This document shows, piece after piece, positions 45,332 through 54,327 of a stretch of 64,000 nt of DNA (position 1 is its first letter; each line of letters opens with the position of its first letter). Under the pieces are notes generated by a model. It was not told the origin of the DNA. It searched no databases and was given only the letters and a program-made list of their open reading frames with translations. This DNA comes from Pedobacter ginsengisoli (lineage in GTDB: Bacteria; Bacteroidota; Bacteroidia; Sphingobacteriales; Sphingobacteriaceae): assembly GCF_030244015.1 (NCBI RefSeq), contig NZ_JASSYX010000003.1, positions 1,054,001 through 1,118,000 of the forward strand. The letters are read 5' to 3'. Position numbers and translations under genes: made by a program.

Positions 45332-45528
45332 GGATTTTTTATAAAAATCTTAGGCTTGAATATCTGTGATTTTTTTACATATAGGATGTTCTTTTAATAT
45401 GGCCCTTGCAAAATGAGATGTCAAAAAAATTGAGCGTTAAGGCGATTTAAGTGCCCCAACAAGGCTCGAACCAAAACATGCCTCCATTTTGCTCTATCTA
45501 ACGATTTGAAAATCAACTGAAAATAAAA
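45332..45528. other. Intergenic region with a tRNA-like remnant
   Basis: No gene. On the minus strand, around 45452-45510, the sequence has a T-loop-like GGTTCGAGCC flanked by GGGGCAC and, upstream, AGATAGAGCAAAATGG, loosely resembling a degraded tRNA. Stems do not pair well enough to call a functional tRNA. Confidence 0.25.
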
Positions 45529-45682
45529 ACGTCCTTCACGATATCATGAAGGACGTTGGTGGTCTCAAAGACACCGATTTCAAACTATTTTTTGGAAGAT
45601 TTACATCTGATTATTGAGAGATTCTGTGGCGTGAAGAGGGGTTATAAAATATCTCGACGAGACGGATTTCAAACTGTTTTGA
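45529..45682. repeat. Repeat module XY, right copy, with preceding hairpin
   Basis: Starts with the perfect hairpin AACGTCCTTCA / TGAAGGACGTT (45529-45558), then X (GTGGTCTCAAAGACACC, GATTTCAAACT; 45559-45586) and Y (45647-45682, CTCGACGAGACGGATTTCAA). Same orientation and spacing (88 bp between X and Y starts) as the left copy at 42183. The two copies bracket four genes (42428-45331). Confidence 0.65.
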
Positions 45683-45896
45683 GATTTTCGTCTACTCCTC
45701 ACTTGCCTTTACTAAAACTGGATAATCTCGATTAAATCTGGACTTTTAACCTTTAGATACACTAACATTAGCTTGGCTTTATCGCCAAATTTAAAAAAAG
45801 TGGCCTGAGAGAATTGCTTTTGCGGTCGCGGGACAATAAAACTCGAACTCTTTTATAGCTGATTTGCATTGTGCTGCGGATTTAGAGAATCAATCG

Positions 45897-46568
45897 TTAT
45901 AGTTTTGAAAATATATTGGAAGTGCCTTTTTTATTAGATCGTCCTAATCTTAAATGCTTAATGTCAAATTTGAAAGGGATGAATGGCTCAATGTTGTTTG
46001 CATAATTCCAAAACTCTTGATTAGGCTCTGTAAAAGGAAAACATAAACTTGCGCTAACACAGCTATTCTTTGTTATCCATATTAAAAAATTTGAAATATA
46101 CTGTTGATCTGGCAGTTCCTCTTTAGTATTGGGATCGATTAGTTTAAAATCATAGGATATTATTAATTCAATTGGACCGAGGTTGTACTTGGGCAAAGGC
46201 TGTTCTTTTATTAAAAAATCTATGACTCTTGGCAAATCTTTCTTGGTCAACGCCCATTCTGTTTTAGTTTGTTTTAAAGGAATGTTTGCCGGATATAAAT
46301 AACCAACAGGTTCAGTTTTTCCTTCACCAAAGACCTTTGTCACTTTTGTTAATACCTCTTCTGCCAATTCAGGTTGTTCACCATGTTCTTCATCGGCAGT
46401 GTAACCAACCATATAAACACTGTTGGGACTTTCAATATCAGCAGTAGTACAGGTCATCAAGAAGTTTTCTATATTTTTCCAAACCTTTTCTATTTTTCCT
46501 CCGATAAGTGCTTGAGTAACTCTGCTTATTGGGAGTTTGTAAATAATATAAGGGCGTTGGGCTAACAT
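45897..46568 (-). CDS. Unknown cytoplasmic protein
   Basis: 223 residues, not recognised, no signal or membrane segment. Mixed alpha/beta: VYMVGYTADEEHGEQPELAE, DLPRVIDFLIKEQPLPKYNL, LGPIELIISYDFKL, and WITKNSCVSASLCFPF. General look resembles immunity-type or defence-locus accessory proteins, but no claim is made. It is divergent from the fic gene, with an orphan hairpin and the fic boxes in between. Confidence 0.55.
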   Translation of the reverse strand: MLAQRPYIIYKLPISRVTQALIGGKIEKVWKNIENFLMTCTTADIESPNSVYMVGYTADEEHGEQPELAEEVLTKVTKVFGEGKTEPVGYLYPANIPLKQTKTEWALTKKDLPRVIDFLIKEQPLPKYNLGPIELIISYDFKLIDPNTKEELPDQQYISNFLIWITKNSCVSASLCFPFTEPNQEFWNYANNIEPFIPFKFDIKHLRLGRSNKKGTSNIFSKL

Positions 46569-46610
46569 ATTGATTATTGAAACTCTAAGTTAAAAAAGAA
46601 ACCCCAATAA

Positions 46611-46642
46611 AAAAGCCTCCAAATTTTTATCCAAAGGCTTTT
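46611..46642 (-). terminator. Orphan terminator-like hairpin
   Basis: AAAAGCCT / AGGCTTTT stem followed on the minus strand by TTTTTTA. It would end transcripts coming from the right on the minus strand, but the genes there (fic) are on the plus strand, so it looks left over from a replaced gene. Confidence 0.45.
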
Positions 46643-46670
46643 CATCATTACAAAGGAGCTCAACGGCAAC

Positions 46671-46740
46671 GTGGGTCAAAAATTAAAAATTTGGCCCACG
46701 TTAATTGCAGTGTGGACAAAAAAGCCGTAACTTGGCCCAT
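46671..46740 (+). promoter_or_regulatory. Two dyad boxes upstream of fic (39-bp period)
   Basis: Box 1 (46671-46699) begins GTGGGTCAAA and ends TTTGGCCCAC, an almost perfect dyad extended to AACGTGGG/CCCACGTT. Box 2 (46710-46740) begins GTGTGGACAAAA and ends CTTGGCCCAT. Starts are 39 bp apart. Two related boxes lie just after the gene (47904-47971). Confidence 0.6.
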
Positions 46741-46762
46741 ATGTTGTTACGTTAACTATAGA

Positions 46763-47893
46763 ATGAGCAAAATAAGTAATATTCCATCGTTACCATTACC
46801 ACAAGAAATTGAAACAAAGGCAGTCTTAAAAAAACTTAATACTGTTCGGGCTGCATTAGCAGGGCTAAATGGCGTGGCAGAGAGCATTCCAAATGAAAGG
46901 ATAATACTCAATACACTTTCCCTACAGGAAGCGAAGGATAGTTCTGCCATCGAAAATATTGTTACAACACACGACGAACTCTATACAAGTGACGGTATTA
47001 ACCGTCAATTTACAAGCCATGCTGCAAAAGAGGTATATAATTACGCCCACGCGCTACTAGAAGGCTTTAAACAAGTGAAGGACAGCGGTTTAATTACGGT
47101 TAATAATATTCTAAAGTTGCAGGCACTTCTGGAGGAAAATGATGCCGGGTTTAGGAAAGTTCCTGGAACATCCTTGAAAAATGACCAGACTGGAGAAACT
47201 GTTTACACCCCACCACAGGAATTGGATGAAATCATCAAACTAATGAGGAACCTTGAATTATTCATTAATGACGGAGAACTTACCGATCTTGATCCGGTAG
47301 TTAAGATGGCGATCATACATCACCAGTTTGAAAGCATACACCCGTTCTATGATGGAAACGGGCGCACAGGCCGTATTATAAATATTCTATATCTCGTAAA
47401 AGAGAACCTACTGAAGTTACCTATTTTATATCTGAGCCGATACATTAACCAGAACAAGGCAACATATTATCGTCTATTACAAGAAACCCGGGAATCCAAT
47501 CATTGGGAACCATGGATTCTTTACATGCTTGATGCCGTCGAGGAAACCGCTGTCCAGACTTCATTTATAATTAGGGAGATAAAAAAACTCATGGCTTCTC
47601 ACAAGCAAAAGATCAGGTCGGAACTACCAAAAATCTATTCACAGGATTTAATCAATAGCTTGTTCAAGCACCCTTACACAAAGATTGAGTTTATAAGAAA
47701 TGATTTACACATAGCCAGAAAAACCGCAGGAAGATATCTTGATCAGCTATGCGAAAAGGGATTGGTTACTAAGAACAAAATTGGCAAGGAGAATTATTAT
47801 TTCAATAATGACCTGATAAGCCTTTTAATTAATGTGGGGAGTCTTAAGAAAGAAAACACTAACCGTATTGTAATTAGAACAGAGCAAAGTTAG
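46763..47893 (+). CDS. Class II Fic-family AMPylase-like protein with C-terminal winged helix
   Basis: 376 residues from ATG 46763 (MSKISNIPS). The inhibitory helix motif S/TxxxE(G/N) is present as SSAIEN, so this is a class II self-inhibited Fic. The catalytic loop HPFYDGNGRTGR starts near H193. The C-terminal part (about 290-376; LFKHPYTKIEFIRNDLHIAR, AGRYLDQLCEKGLVTK) is a winged-helix domain. Fic enzymes transfer AMP or other groups to proteins. The flanking dyad boxes suggest the wHTH autoregulates the gene. Confidence 0.93.
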   Translation: MSKISNIPSLPLPQEIETKAVLKKLNTVRAALAGLNGVAESIPNERIILNTLSLQEAKDSSAIENIVTTHDELYTSDGINRQFTSHAAKEVYNYAHALLEGFKQVKDSGLITVNNILKLQALLEENDAGFRKVPGTSLKNDQTGETVYTPPQELDEIIKLMRNLELFINDGELTDLDPVVKMAIIHHQFESIHPFYDGNGRTGRIINILYLVKENLLKLPILYLSRYINQNKATYYRLLQETRESNHWEPWILYMLDAVEETAVQTSFIIREIKKLMASHKQKIRSELPKIYSQDLINSLFKHPYTKIEFIRNDLHIARKTAGRYLDQLCEKGLVTKNKIGKENYYFNNDLISLLINVGSLKKENTNRIVIRTEQS

Positions 47894-47903
47894 CTTGACA
47901 ATA

Positions 47904-47971
47904 TAGGTCAAAAAGTAGGAAATTGACCCGCGTTTGTTAAACATGGGCAAAATTTGTAAAAATTGATCCCT
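47904..47971 (+). promoter_or_regulatory. Two dyad boxes downstream of fic (39-bp period)
   Basis: Box 3 begins TAGGTCAAAAAG and ends ATTGACCCG; box 4 begins CATGGGCAAAA and ends ATTGATCCC. Their starts are 39 bp apart, as for the upstream pair, and the half-sites (GGGTCAAA / TTTGGCCC type) are variants of the same motif. Position after the gene is unusual for operators. Confidence 0.5.
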
Positions 47972-48155
47972 ATTGATAAAAAGGTGACTGGAATCGAACC
48001 GCCATGAAATGTCTTTAAATCCACTTTTTACCTTAGATTTTTAAAATTACCTCTGAAATTCCAGTTTTTAGCTAAAATTTATCGAACCCCAAGGAATAGA
48101 GGCTTCCTCTATTTATACCTCCCTAATAAACAAACATTTACGCTAGAAAATGATA

Positions 48156-48188
48156 ACGGGAATAAAGTTTTAAAACCTTTATTCCCGT
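48156..48188 (-). terminator. Terminator of the tRNA-Arg gene
   Basis: Perfect 12-bp stem ACGGGAATAAAG / CTTTATTCCCGT immediately downstream (minus strand) of the tRNA. A similar hairpin-then-GTGGTCTC arrangement precedes both XY repeat modules. Confidence 0.7.
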
Positions 48189-48192
48189 GAAG

Positions 48193-48264
48193 TGGTCTCG
48201 ACGGGAATCGAACCCATATCTAAAGTTTAGGAAACTTCTATTCTATCCGTTGAACTACGAAACC
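48193..48264 (-). tRNA. tRNA-Arg (anticodon CCT)
   Basis: On the minus strand the acceptor stem GGTTTCG pairs with CGAGACC, followed by discriminator A. The anticodon stem GAAGT/ACTTT encloses loop TTCCTAA with CCT at 34-36, reading AGG. T-arm GGGTTCGATTCCC is canonical. 72 nt, no encoded CCA. The 3' end resembles the X and Y repeats elsewhere in the window. Confidence 0.92.
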
Positions 48265-48427
48265 ATTAACCTTTCAAACAATATGCTTAAAAAGCAGCCG
48301 CAAATATAACAATAAAACGCTTTGTTTAAATAGCACATTAAACAATTTTGCGAGGATCAGGCTTTTTACAGGCGATTATTTCACCTCAGATTGCGGTTTA
48401 CACAAGATTTGGCTCCCAGCCCCTCAG

Positions 48428-49294
48428 TCAAGATTGCTTATATAAATCAGCTTCTTCATTCAATGCTACTATTTTACTTTTGCACATTTCCCTAGTCGCC
48501 GTTAAAAAAGCTGAAACCCGATCATATAGTTCCTCCGCATCTTGCCCATCTACAGAAAAATCATCCTTATAGCGTGCCTGAGAATAACTTTTAATCAGGA
48601 CATCAAAAAGCCTTTCATCATCATTCCTTCCAGTAACAAACATTTTATAAGGTATTTCAGAAAACCAAAGACTTAGGCGGAGCAGCCGATGTAAATTATG
48701 CATTTCCAAACGATAGGCAATATGCACTCTAATTAATGCAATGCAACATTGCTCCATTGCTTGATGAAGCATGAACACGCAAACTTTATATTGGCATTTT
48801 GCTAAACACCCGGCTGCTCCCTGCAAAAAACCGTCTGCCAATGGCAAACGGCGATCAAAGTGCTTTTGGGCTTTCTCTGCAGCCTGTAGAGGAATAAAGG
48901 ATGTATTAAAATCAAACTCCTGTAAACCATTGTGACTGTATAACAACTGTCCCGTTGTATAAACGCCCATAAAAAAACGGCTGTTCGCTTTAATCGATTC
49001 TGTGACAGCATCTTTACTGTGGCAGAGAATGGTAACTGTTCCCTGCCTATAATGCGTATTGGTGTAGTCCTGCACTTCATGATCAATACGCATAGCGCCC
49101 TCAGTAACCATCAATAAAGCATAATGCCCACTCCGATCCGATGTTGTGTTGACAAAACAACCGTTGACCTCACTTGATGAAAAACGCCGGTTAAAACAAA
49201 TGATTTGCAATGGTTCAAACTTTTTTGCAAGCGACAGAATGAGCTCCTTAAAATGTGTTTCATGCAGTGGGTTGGATACGCTGTTTTGTTTCAT
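48428..49294 (-). CDS. HEPN-domain protein with degenerate nucleotidyltransferase-like N-terminus
   Basis: 288 residues. From about 140 the HEPN helical domain is clear: LADGFLQGAAGCLAKCQYKV, VFMLHQAMEQCCIALIRV, MHNLHRLL, ERLFDVLIKSYSQARYKDDF. The N-terminal ~120 residues are arranged like the MNT domains fused to HEPN in Bacteroidota, but the catalytic aspartates are not visible (HYALLMVTEG). Such proteins can be RNases or toxin components. It is divergent from an XRE-type regulator 123 bp away. Confidence 0.8.
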   Translation of the reverse strand: MKQNSVSNPLHETHFKELILSLAKKFEPLQIICFNRRFSSSEVNGCFVNTTSDRSGHYALLMVTEGAMRIDHEVQDYTNTHYRQGTVTILCHSKDAVTESIKANSRFFMGVYTTGQLLYSHNGLQEFDFNTSFIPLQAAEKAQKHFDRRLPLADGFLQGAAGCLAKCQYKVCVFMLHQAMEQCCIALIRVHIAYRLEMHNLHRLLRLSLWFSEIPYKMFVTGRNDDERLFDVLIKSYSQARYKDDFSVDGQDAEELYDRVSAFLTATREMCKSKIVALNEEADLYKQS

Positions 49295-49404
49295 AATTTT
49301 TTAATTTCTTTGGATCAAATCTTCGAAAAGAACCTTTCGTAACCAACCACAGCCGGTTGTATCTTACAACTTCATACTTGTTGTTTACTGTCATCGCTTT
49401 TAAT

Positions 49405-49412
49405 TATATTTG
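49405..49412 (+). promoter_or_regulatory. -7 element of the XRE gene
   Basis: TTG at 49381-49383, 21 bp, then TATATTTG, an exact TAnnTTTG match. The predicted start site falls at about 49418-49419, on the ATG itself, so the mRNA may be leaderless. Confidence 0.5.
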
Positions 49413-49417
49413 TTCAT

Positions 49418-49801
49418 ATGGAAACAACGACTAAGCCCAATTCGCCTCATATTGGAAGGAAGATTGGCCGCATTCGCGAATTACGAGGAATGAAGCAAGA
49501 AACGCTGGCAGTTGAGCTGGGCATTAGTCAGCAGGCGGTTTCCAAGATTGAACAAAGTGAAAAAATAGAAGAAGAATTGCTCAATCAGGTAGCCAAAATA
49601 TTGGGCCTTTCCGCAGAAGCAATTAAAAACTTCAACGAAGAGGCTGTATTTAATATCATAGGAAATACCTTTACTGATAGCAGTTCGAATAACAATAATT
49701 ATTTATGCTCAATTAATCCGCTTGACAAGGTAATCGAGCTTTACGAACGCCTCCTGCAAAGCGAACGTGAAAAACTCGAACTACTAAAAACTAAATCTTA
49801 G
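49418..49801 (+). CDS. XRE-type helix-turn-helix regulator
   Basis: 127 residues. HTH_3 domain at about 12-68 (IGRIRELRGMKQETLAVELG, ISQQAVSKIEQSEKIEEELL). After an Asn/Ser-rich linker (TDSSSNNNNY) a C-terminal helix (DKVIELYERLLQSEREKLEL) probably oligomerises. Bacteroidota proteins of this exact layout are common stand-alone regulators. It is divergent from the HEPN gene, which it may control. Confidence 0.9.
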   Translation: METTTKPNSPHIGRKIGRIRELRGMKQETLAVELGISQQAVSKIEQSEKIEEELLNQVAKILGLSAEAIKNFNEEAVFNIIGNTFTDSSSNNNNYLCSINPLDKVIELYERLLQSEREKLELLKTKS

Positions 49802-49851
49802 TCATACCCCAAACATTCAATAATTCCGGTGGCAGGAAATGAATTTTCAAA

Positions 49852-51960
49852 CTACCTAACCACGCTGCCGTTGTTATGCTTATCAACAGGAGCCACAAAA
49901 GCCAGTCTACCCTCCGCATCTTCAGACATCAGGATCATCCCTTGTGATACAATTCCTTTGATCTCTCTCGGAGCAAGGTTTACCACCAGGCTTACTTGTT
50001 GTCCGATGATATCTTCAGGCTTATAATACTCTGCAATACCGGATACAACTGTGCGCTGATCTATTCCTGTATCTAAAGTAAGTTTCAGCAGTTTCTTGGT
50101 CTTCTCGACTTTTTCAGCGGCAATGATCGTCGCCACCCTGATATCTACAGCACTAAACTGATCAAAATCAATATTTTCCTTTGCAGGAGCAACAACCGCC
50201 GTAGCCGCGATATTATCCACCTTACTTTTATTCAGCTTATCTATCTGCGCCTGTACTTCTTCATCCTCAATCTTCTCAAACAGTAAAACCGGGTCGTTCA
50301 ACTGGTGACCACGGTGCAGCAAATTGGCCTTACCCGCATCTTCCCACATATGACCGCCATAGTTCAGCATTTTCATTAGCTTATCTGCGGTAAACGGCAG
50401 GAAGGGCTCGATCAGAATTTCCAGCGTAGCCGCTATCTGCAAACTGATGTTCAGAATGGTACGTACACGGTCTTCATCTGTTTTAATCACCTTCCATGGC
50501 TCAGTATCCGCCAGGTACTTATTCCCGAGACGCGCGACATTCATTACTTCCGATAAGGCCTCTCTGAAACGATAGTTTTCAATAGAAGCGCTTATTTTAG
50601 CAGGGAAAGCTGCCAGCTCATCCAATACCTGCTGATCTTCAGGGGTGATGTGCATACACATCGGCACCTTACCATCAAAATATTTATGGGTAAGCACCAC
50701 TACACGATTGATGAAATTGCCAAATACAGCAACCAGCTCATTGTTATTCCTGGCTTGAAAATCTTTCCAGGTAAAATCATTGTCTTTTGTTTCAGGTGCG
50801 GTCGCAGTCAGAACATACCGCAGCACGTCCTGTTTACCTTTAAATTCCTCCAGATATTCATTGAGCCAGACTGCCCAGTTTTTTGAAGTCGAAATTTTCT
50901 GCCCCTCGAGGTTCAAAAACTCATTTGCCGGTACGTTATCCGCTAAAATATACCCCCCATGGGCCATGAGCATGGCCGGGAAAATGATGCAGTGGAATAC
51001 AATATTGTCCTTACCGATAAAATGCACCAGTTTGGTTTCCTCATCCTTCCAGTATTCTTCCCAGCTCCCTTTCTCGACCTCATTCTGGTTGATGTAATAT
51101 TCTTCGGCCATCGGGTTCCATACATCCAGACGGGCATATTCAAACAATTCTTTGGTAGCAGAAATGTAGCCTATAGGCGCGTCAAACCAGACGTAGAGCA
51201 CCTTGCCTTCGGCATCTTTAAGCGGAACCTTAATCCCCCAGTCCAGGTCCCTGGTCATTGCTCTTGGCTGCAAACCCGAGTTCAGCCAGCTTTGGCATTG
51301 GCCGTACACATTTGGTTTCCACTCCTTGTGGCTTTCTATATATTTTCTTAATTGATCTTCATATTTATCGAGCGGCAAAAACCAGTTTTTGGTTTCTTTT
51401 CTAACCGGCGGCTCTCCGGACAATGTAGATTTTGGATTGATCAGGTCAGTTGCATTTAAGGTGCTGCCGCAGTTTTCGCACTGATCACCATAAGCATTTT
51501 CATTTCCGCATCTCGGGCAAGTCCCGGTAATGTACCTGTCTGCCAGAAAAGCCTGCGCTTTTTCATCATAATATTGCTCAGTAATCTCTTCAGTAAACAC
51601 CCCTTTTTCATACAGCGTTTTAAAAAAGTCAGAGGCCGTCTGGTGGTGCATTAAGGATGAAGTCCGGTGATAAATGTCAAACGAAACCCCAAACTCTTTA
51701 AAAGAATCGCCTATGATTCTGTGGTATTTATCTACGACCACCTGTGGGCTCACCCCTTCTTTTTTGGCCTTGAGGGTAATGGGCACGCCGTTTTCATCAG
51801 ATCCACAAACAAATTTGACGTCTCTTTTATTTGAACGGAGGTACCTTACATAGGTATCGGCAGGGAGGTAAACTCCAGCCAAATGACCAATGTGTACCGG
51901 TCCGTTGGTATAAGGCAAAGCGGCCGTAACGGTATATCTTTTTATTTTACTGCTATCCAA
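49852..51960 (-). CDS. metG: Methionine-tRNA ligase
   Basis: 702 residues. Charges tRNA-Met with methionine in the cytoplasm. [14 protein letters not shown] is the HIGH motif; [10 protein letters not shown] is the KMSKS motif; a zinc knuckle sits in [19 protein letters not shown]. The C-terminal EMAP-like tRNA-binding domain starts near [14 protein letters not shown] and ends the protein. The start appears to be TTG at 51960 ([16 protein letters not shown]); no in-frame ATG lies nearby upstream and the family normally begins here. Confidence 0.95.
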   Translation of the reverse strand: MDSSKIKRYTVTAALPYTNGPVHIGHLAGVYLPADTYVRYLRSNKRDVKFVCGSDENGVPITLKAKKEGVSPQVVVDKYHRIIGDSFKEFGVSFDIYHRTSSLMHHQTASDFFKTLYEKGVFTEEITEQYYDEKAQAFLADRYITGTCPRCGNENAYGDQCENCGSTLNATDLINPKSTLSGEPPVRKETKNWFLPLDKYEDQLRKYIESHKEWKPNVYGQCQSWLNSGLQPRAMTRDLDWGIKVPLKDAEGKVLYVWFDAPIGYISATKELFEYARLDVWNPMAEEYYINQNEVEKGSWEEYWKDEETKLVHFIGKDNIVFHCIIFPAMLMAHGGYILADNVPANEFLNLEGQKISTSKNWAVWLNEYLEEFKGKQDVLRYVLTATAPETKDNDFTWKDFQARNNNELVAVFGNFINRVVVLTHKYFDGKVPMCMHITPEDQQVLDELAAFPAKISASIENYRFREALSEVMNVARLGNKYLADTEPWKVIKTDEDRVRTILNISLQIAATLEILIEPFLPFTADKLMKMLNYGGHMWEDAGKANLLHRGHQLNDPVLLFEKIEDEEVQAQIDKLNKSKVDNIAATAVVAPAKENIDFDQFSAVDIRVATIIAAEKVEKTKKLLKLTLDTGIDQRTVVSGIAEYYKPEDIIGQQVSLVVNLAPREIKGIVSQGMILMSEDAEGRLAFVAPVDKHNNGSVVR

Positions 51961-52000
51961 AACTATTTTTATTATTTTGGCAAAGATAAGTCTTTTACTA

Positions 52001-52915
52001 ATGATTCAACAGCCGGCATATTTAAAAAAGGGTGATAAAATTGCAATAGTCTGTCCTGCCAGCCGATTGCCCAAAAGCATAGATAAAGCAATAGCTATTT
52101 TCCGGTCCTGGGGACTGGAAGTAGAGACAGGGCAAACCGTAAGTGCCGAACACCACCAGTTTGCCGGTGATGATGCATTAAGAACACAAGACTTGCAGCA
52201 TTATTTAGATGACCCTGATACTAAAGCGATCATTGCCGGAAGGGGTGGATACGGTACCGTAAGGATCATTGACGAGCTTAATTTCAGGAAATTTACGGCA
52301 CAGCCCAAGTGGATTGTGGGCTTTAGTGATGTTACTGTACTGCTGTCCCACATTTATGCTGTGTTTGGCATCCAGAGCATACATGCACAAATGCCTTATA
52401 CCTTTAATGAAGCCACACCGGAATCTCTGGAATCTTTAAGGAAAGCATTGTTTGGAGAAAAGATCGAATACAACTACAAGGCAATCACCCGATCTAATGA
52501 CATTACCTCTCCGCCGCTTGTGCCAAACAGACCCGGTGAAATGAGCGGCATCCTAATTGGAGGCAACCTGACTTTACTAGTTATGGTACAAGGTTCTTCA
52601 TCTGAAATGGATTACACAGATAAAATTCTTTTTATAGAAGACGTTGGAGAAAGGCCATCATCAATTGACCGCATGATGCGGATGCTGAAACGCAGCGGCA
52701 AGCTGGCAAAGATAAAAGGCCTCATTGTCGGCGCATTCAATGAACTTCCTGAAGAAAAAATACCATTCGGACAATCCCCGGAGGAGATCATCTGGGAAGT
52801 TGTAAAGGAATATGACTACCCGGTTTGTTTTAATTTCCCGACTGGACATATTGAAGACAACAGGGCGATGGTGCTGGGGAAGTCCTTATGGATTCCTATC
52901 GAACAGAAGTCGTAA
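52001..52915 (+). CDS. ldcA: S66-family LD-carboxypeptidase (muramoyltetrapeptide carboxypeptidase)
   Basis: 304 residues from ATG 52001 ([17 protein letters not shown]). Trims the terminal D-Ala from murein tetrapeptides during recycling. [12 protein letters not shown] is the usual start, [15 protein letters not shown] the ligand loop, and [12 protein letters not shown] carries the nucleophilic Ser; the catalytic Glu and His lie in [14 protein letters not shown] and [10 protein letters not shown]. No signal peptide, so cytoplasmic. Divergent from metG with a 40-bp gap. Confidence 0.92.
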   Translation: MIQQPAYLKKGDKIAIVCPASRLPKSIDKAIAIFRSWGLEVETGQTVSAEHHQFAGDDALRTQDLQHYLDDPDTKAIIAGRGGYGTVRIIDELNFRKFTAQPKWIVGFSDVTVLLSHIYAVFGIQSIHAQMPYTFNEATPESLESLRKALFGEKIEYNYKAITRSNDITSPPLVPNRPGEMSGILIGGNLTLLVMVQGSSSEMDYTDKILFIEDVGERPSSIDRMMRMLKRSGKLAKIKGLIVGAFNELPEEKIPFGQSPEEIIWEVVKEYDYPVCFNFPTGHIEDNRAMVLGKSLWIPIEQKS

Positions 52916-53084
52916 AGTTTCACCGTAGAAATAATGCGCATAATTAAGTTTTATGCGTACATCTGTATCATAAAAGCAGGATAATTTCAAAAGTCCGCAA
53001 TTCCAACCTTGCCTGTGGTTGCCCCATTATATTTTCTGAAAGAAATACAAAATTAATAAATAGGTCTTCTGCTTCTAGTAAAAC

Positions 53085-53124
53085 AAAAGGGGATATCATA
53101 ATTTATGATATCCCCCCTCTTTTG
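53085..53124 (-). terminator. Terminator of the SusCD-type operon
   Basis: GGGGATATCATAA / TTATGATATCCCC forms a 13-bp stem, followed on the minus strand by TTTTGTTTT. It ends the operon running from 59042. Confidence 0.8.
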
Positions 53125-53143
53125 TGAAGTATTTAAATACGTT

Positions 53144-53647
53144 TTAGTGATCGTCTCCAGGAAACTTGGTCCGGTGATAACCCCTATACCTGAATAAGCT
53201 TTTAGGAGAATCCGAAAAGACCGCATCAAAGGCTATTGAATCCGTTACGGCTTTCGATACAGCGCCAATAGCTCCGTTTTTGATGACTTGACCATTTTTA
53301 ATATCAACCGTCACTTCGAAATAAAGTTCGTCTGCGGCTGTAGCAGAAAAAGTTTTGTTATTTACATCCACGTTGACCTTGGCTTTTAGTCCATAAAAAC
53401 TTTGAGAATCGTCAAGCCACATTACTGTTGATGAATTATCTGCTGTATTATAACTCGATAGGCTATAATATGGGCCAAAAGGTGTTTTAATAGTAACATC
53501 CCCATTTGGTTGAGTGACTCGCTCTTCTACCTGTACCCACCATTCTCCAGACATATCCTGAACGGCCGTGCCGCCTGCAACCTCGTCCTTTTTGCAGGAT
53601 GAAAATCCTACAACTAAAAAGGAAAGTATAAATATATATTTTTTCAT
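53144..53647 (-). CDS. Lipid-binding-family lipoprotein (SusCD operon)
   Basis: 167 residues, lipobox GFSSCKKD. The mature part opens DMSGEWWVQVEERV and ends FRYRGYHRTKFPGDDH, the pattern of the small lipocalin-like 'lipid-binding' lipoproteins encoded at the end of some SusCD operons. Probably outer-membrane anchored; ligand unknown. Last gene of the four-gene operon. Confidence 0.8.
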   Translation of the reverse strand: MKKYIFILSFLVVGFSSCKKDEVAGGTAVQDMSGEWWVQVEERVTQPNGDVTIKTPFGPYYSLSSYNTADNSSTVMWLDDSQSFYGLKAKVNVDVNNKTFSATAADELYFEVTVDIKNGQVIKNGAIGAVSKAVTDSIAFDAVFSDSPKSLFRYRGYHRTKFPGDDH

Positions 53648-53662
53648 ATGCTTTAACTTAGA

Positions 53663-54304
53663 TTATTGTTTAGTAAATGACCTGCTTTGTGCGCCATAAC
53701 CCGCATTAGTAAGTGCCCAAGAATACCCTCCCGCCATAGTTGCAACGGTAGATTTAAAAGGACCAACTGCAGAATCCTGCTGTGGAATCTGAATAGACGA
53801 CCCACTTGGATTTATGCCTATCACCACATCTGTGTTGCCTACAGCTCCACCAGGGTTGGTAATTGTGTAAACGCCCGGAGCCACTTTCTTCCAAACCGCA
53901 AACGTTTCAAATCCTGCCCGTTTGTATGACCCGGAATAATCATTGGCTGCCGCATCTGGTTTGGTGTCATATACAACCACGTACCTTGGAGATGTTGCCG
54001 AAAATCCGTCAGCATTAGCCGCAGAATAATTTAAGGTGTACACCCCAGCAGCGCCGGTATTGACCGCGCCATCGATTTTTACATCAATTGCCGCATCACC
54101 AACACTGGCCTCTGCACCCGGATCAGTAAATGTTCCACCCTTCGCTACATACATGTACTTGTCTCCTTTCACTTGGAGAATAGGAAATACTGTGACTTTT
54201 GATATACCAACCATTCCTTCGGGATAATCAAAGGAATCCTTCTTGCATGAAAATAATGACATGCTTAGAAGTCCTATTGCTATTATATTTAAATATCTTT
54301 TCAT
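53663..54304 (-). CDS. DUF5012-like lipoprotein with Ig-like domain
   Basis: 213 residues, lipobox LFSCKKD. The first half (about 35-115) is an Ig-like bacterial surface domain (GTFTDPGAEASVGDAAIDVK, YTLNYSAANADGFSA), and the second half (TYTITNPGGAVGNTDVVIG) resembles the BT_2262/DUF5012-type domains that accompany SusC/SusD pairs. Likely an outer-membrane-surface binding accessory. Start is 23 bp after SusD. Confidence 0.75.
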   Translation of the reverse strand: MKRYLNIIAIGLLSMSLFSCKKDSFDYPEGMVGISKVTVFPILQVKGDKYMYVAKGGTFTDPGAEASVGDAAIDVKIDGAVNTGAAGVYTLNYSAANADGFSATSPRYVVVYDTKPDAAANDYSGSYKRAGFETFAVWKKVAPGVYTITNPGGAVGNTDVVIGINPSGSSIQIPQQDSAVGPFKSTVATMAGGYSWALTNAGYGAQSRSFTKQ

Positions 54305-54327
54305 GATTCTATCTTAATTTAAAACTA

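Noticed and set aside
42183..45682. CRISPR array
   Set aside because: The repeats are few, about 85 and 3,300 bp apart, degenerate, with no spacer regularity and no cas genes.
45897..46568. Immunity protein or antitoxin of the Fic gene
   Set aside because: It is divergent, not overlapping, and the Fic protein already has its own inhibitory motif (class II); no evidence for pairing.
51958..51960. metG mis-start or truncation
   Set aside because: TTG gives the normal family N-terminus and no in-frame ATG exists nearby, so a TTG start is the simplest reading.
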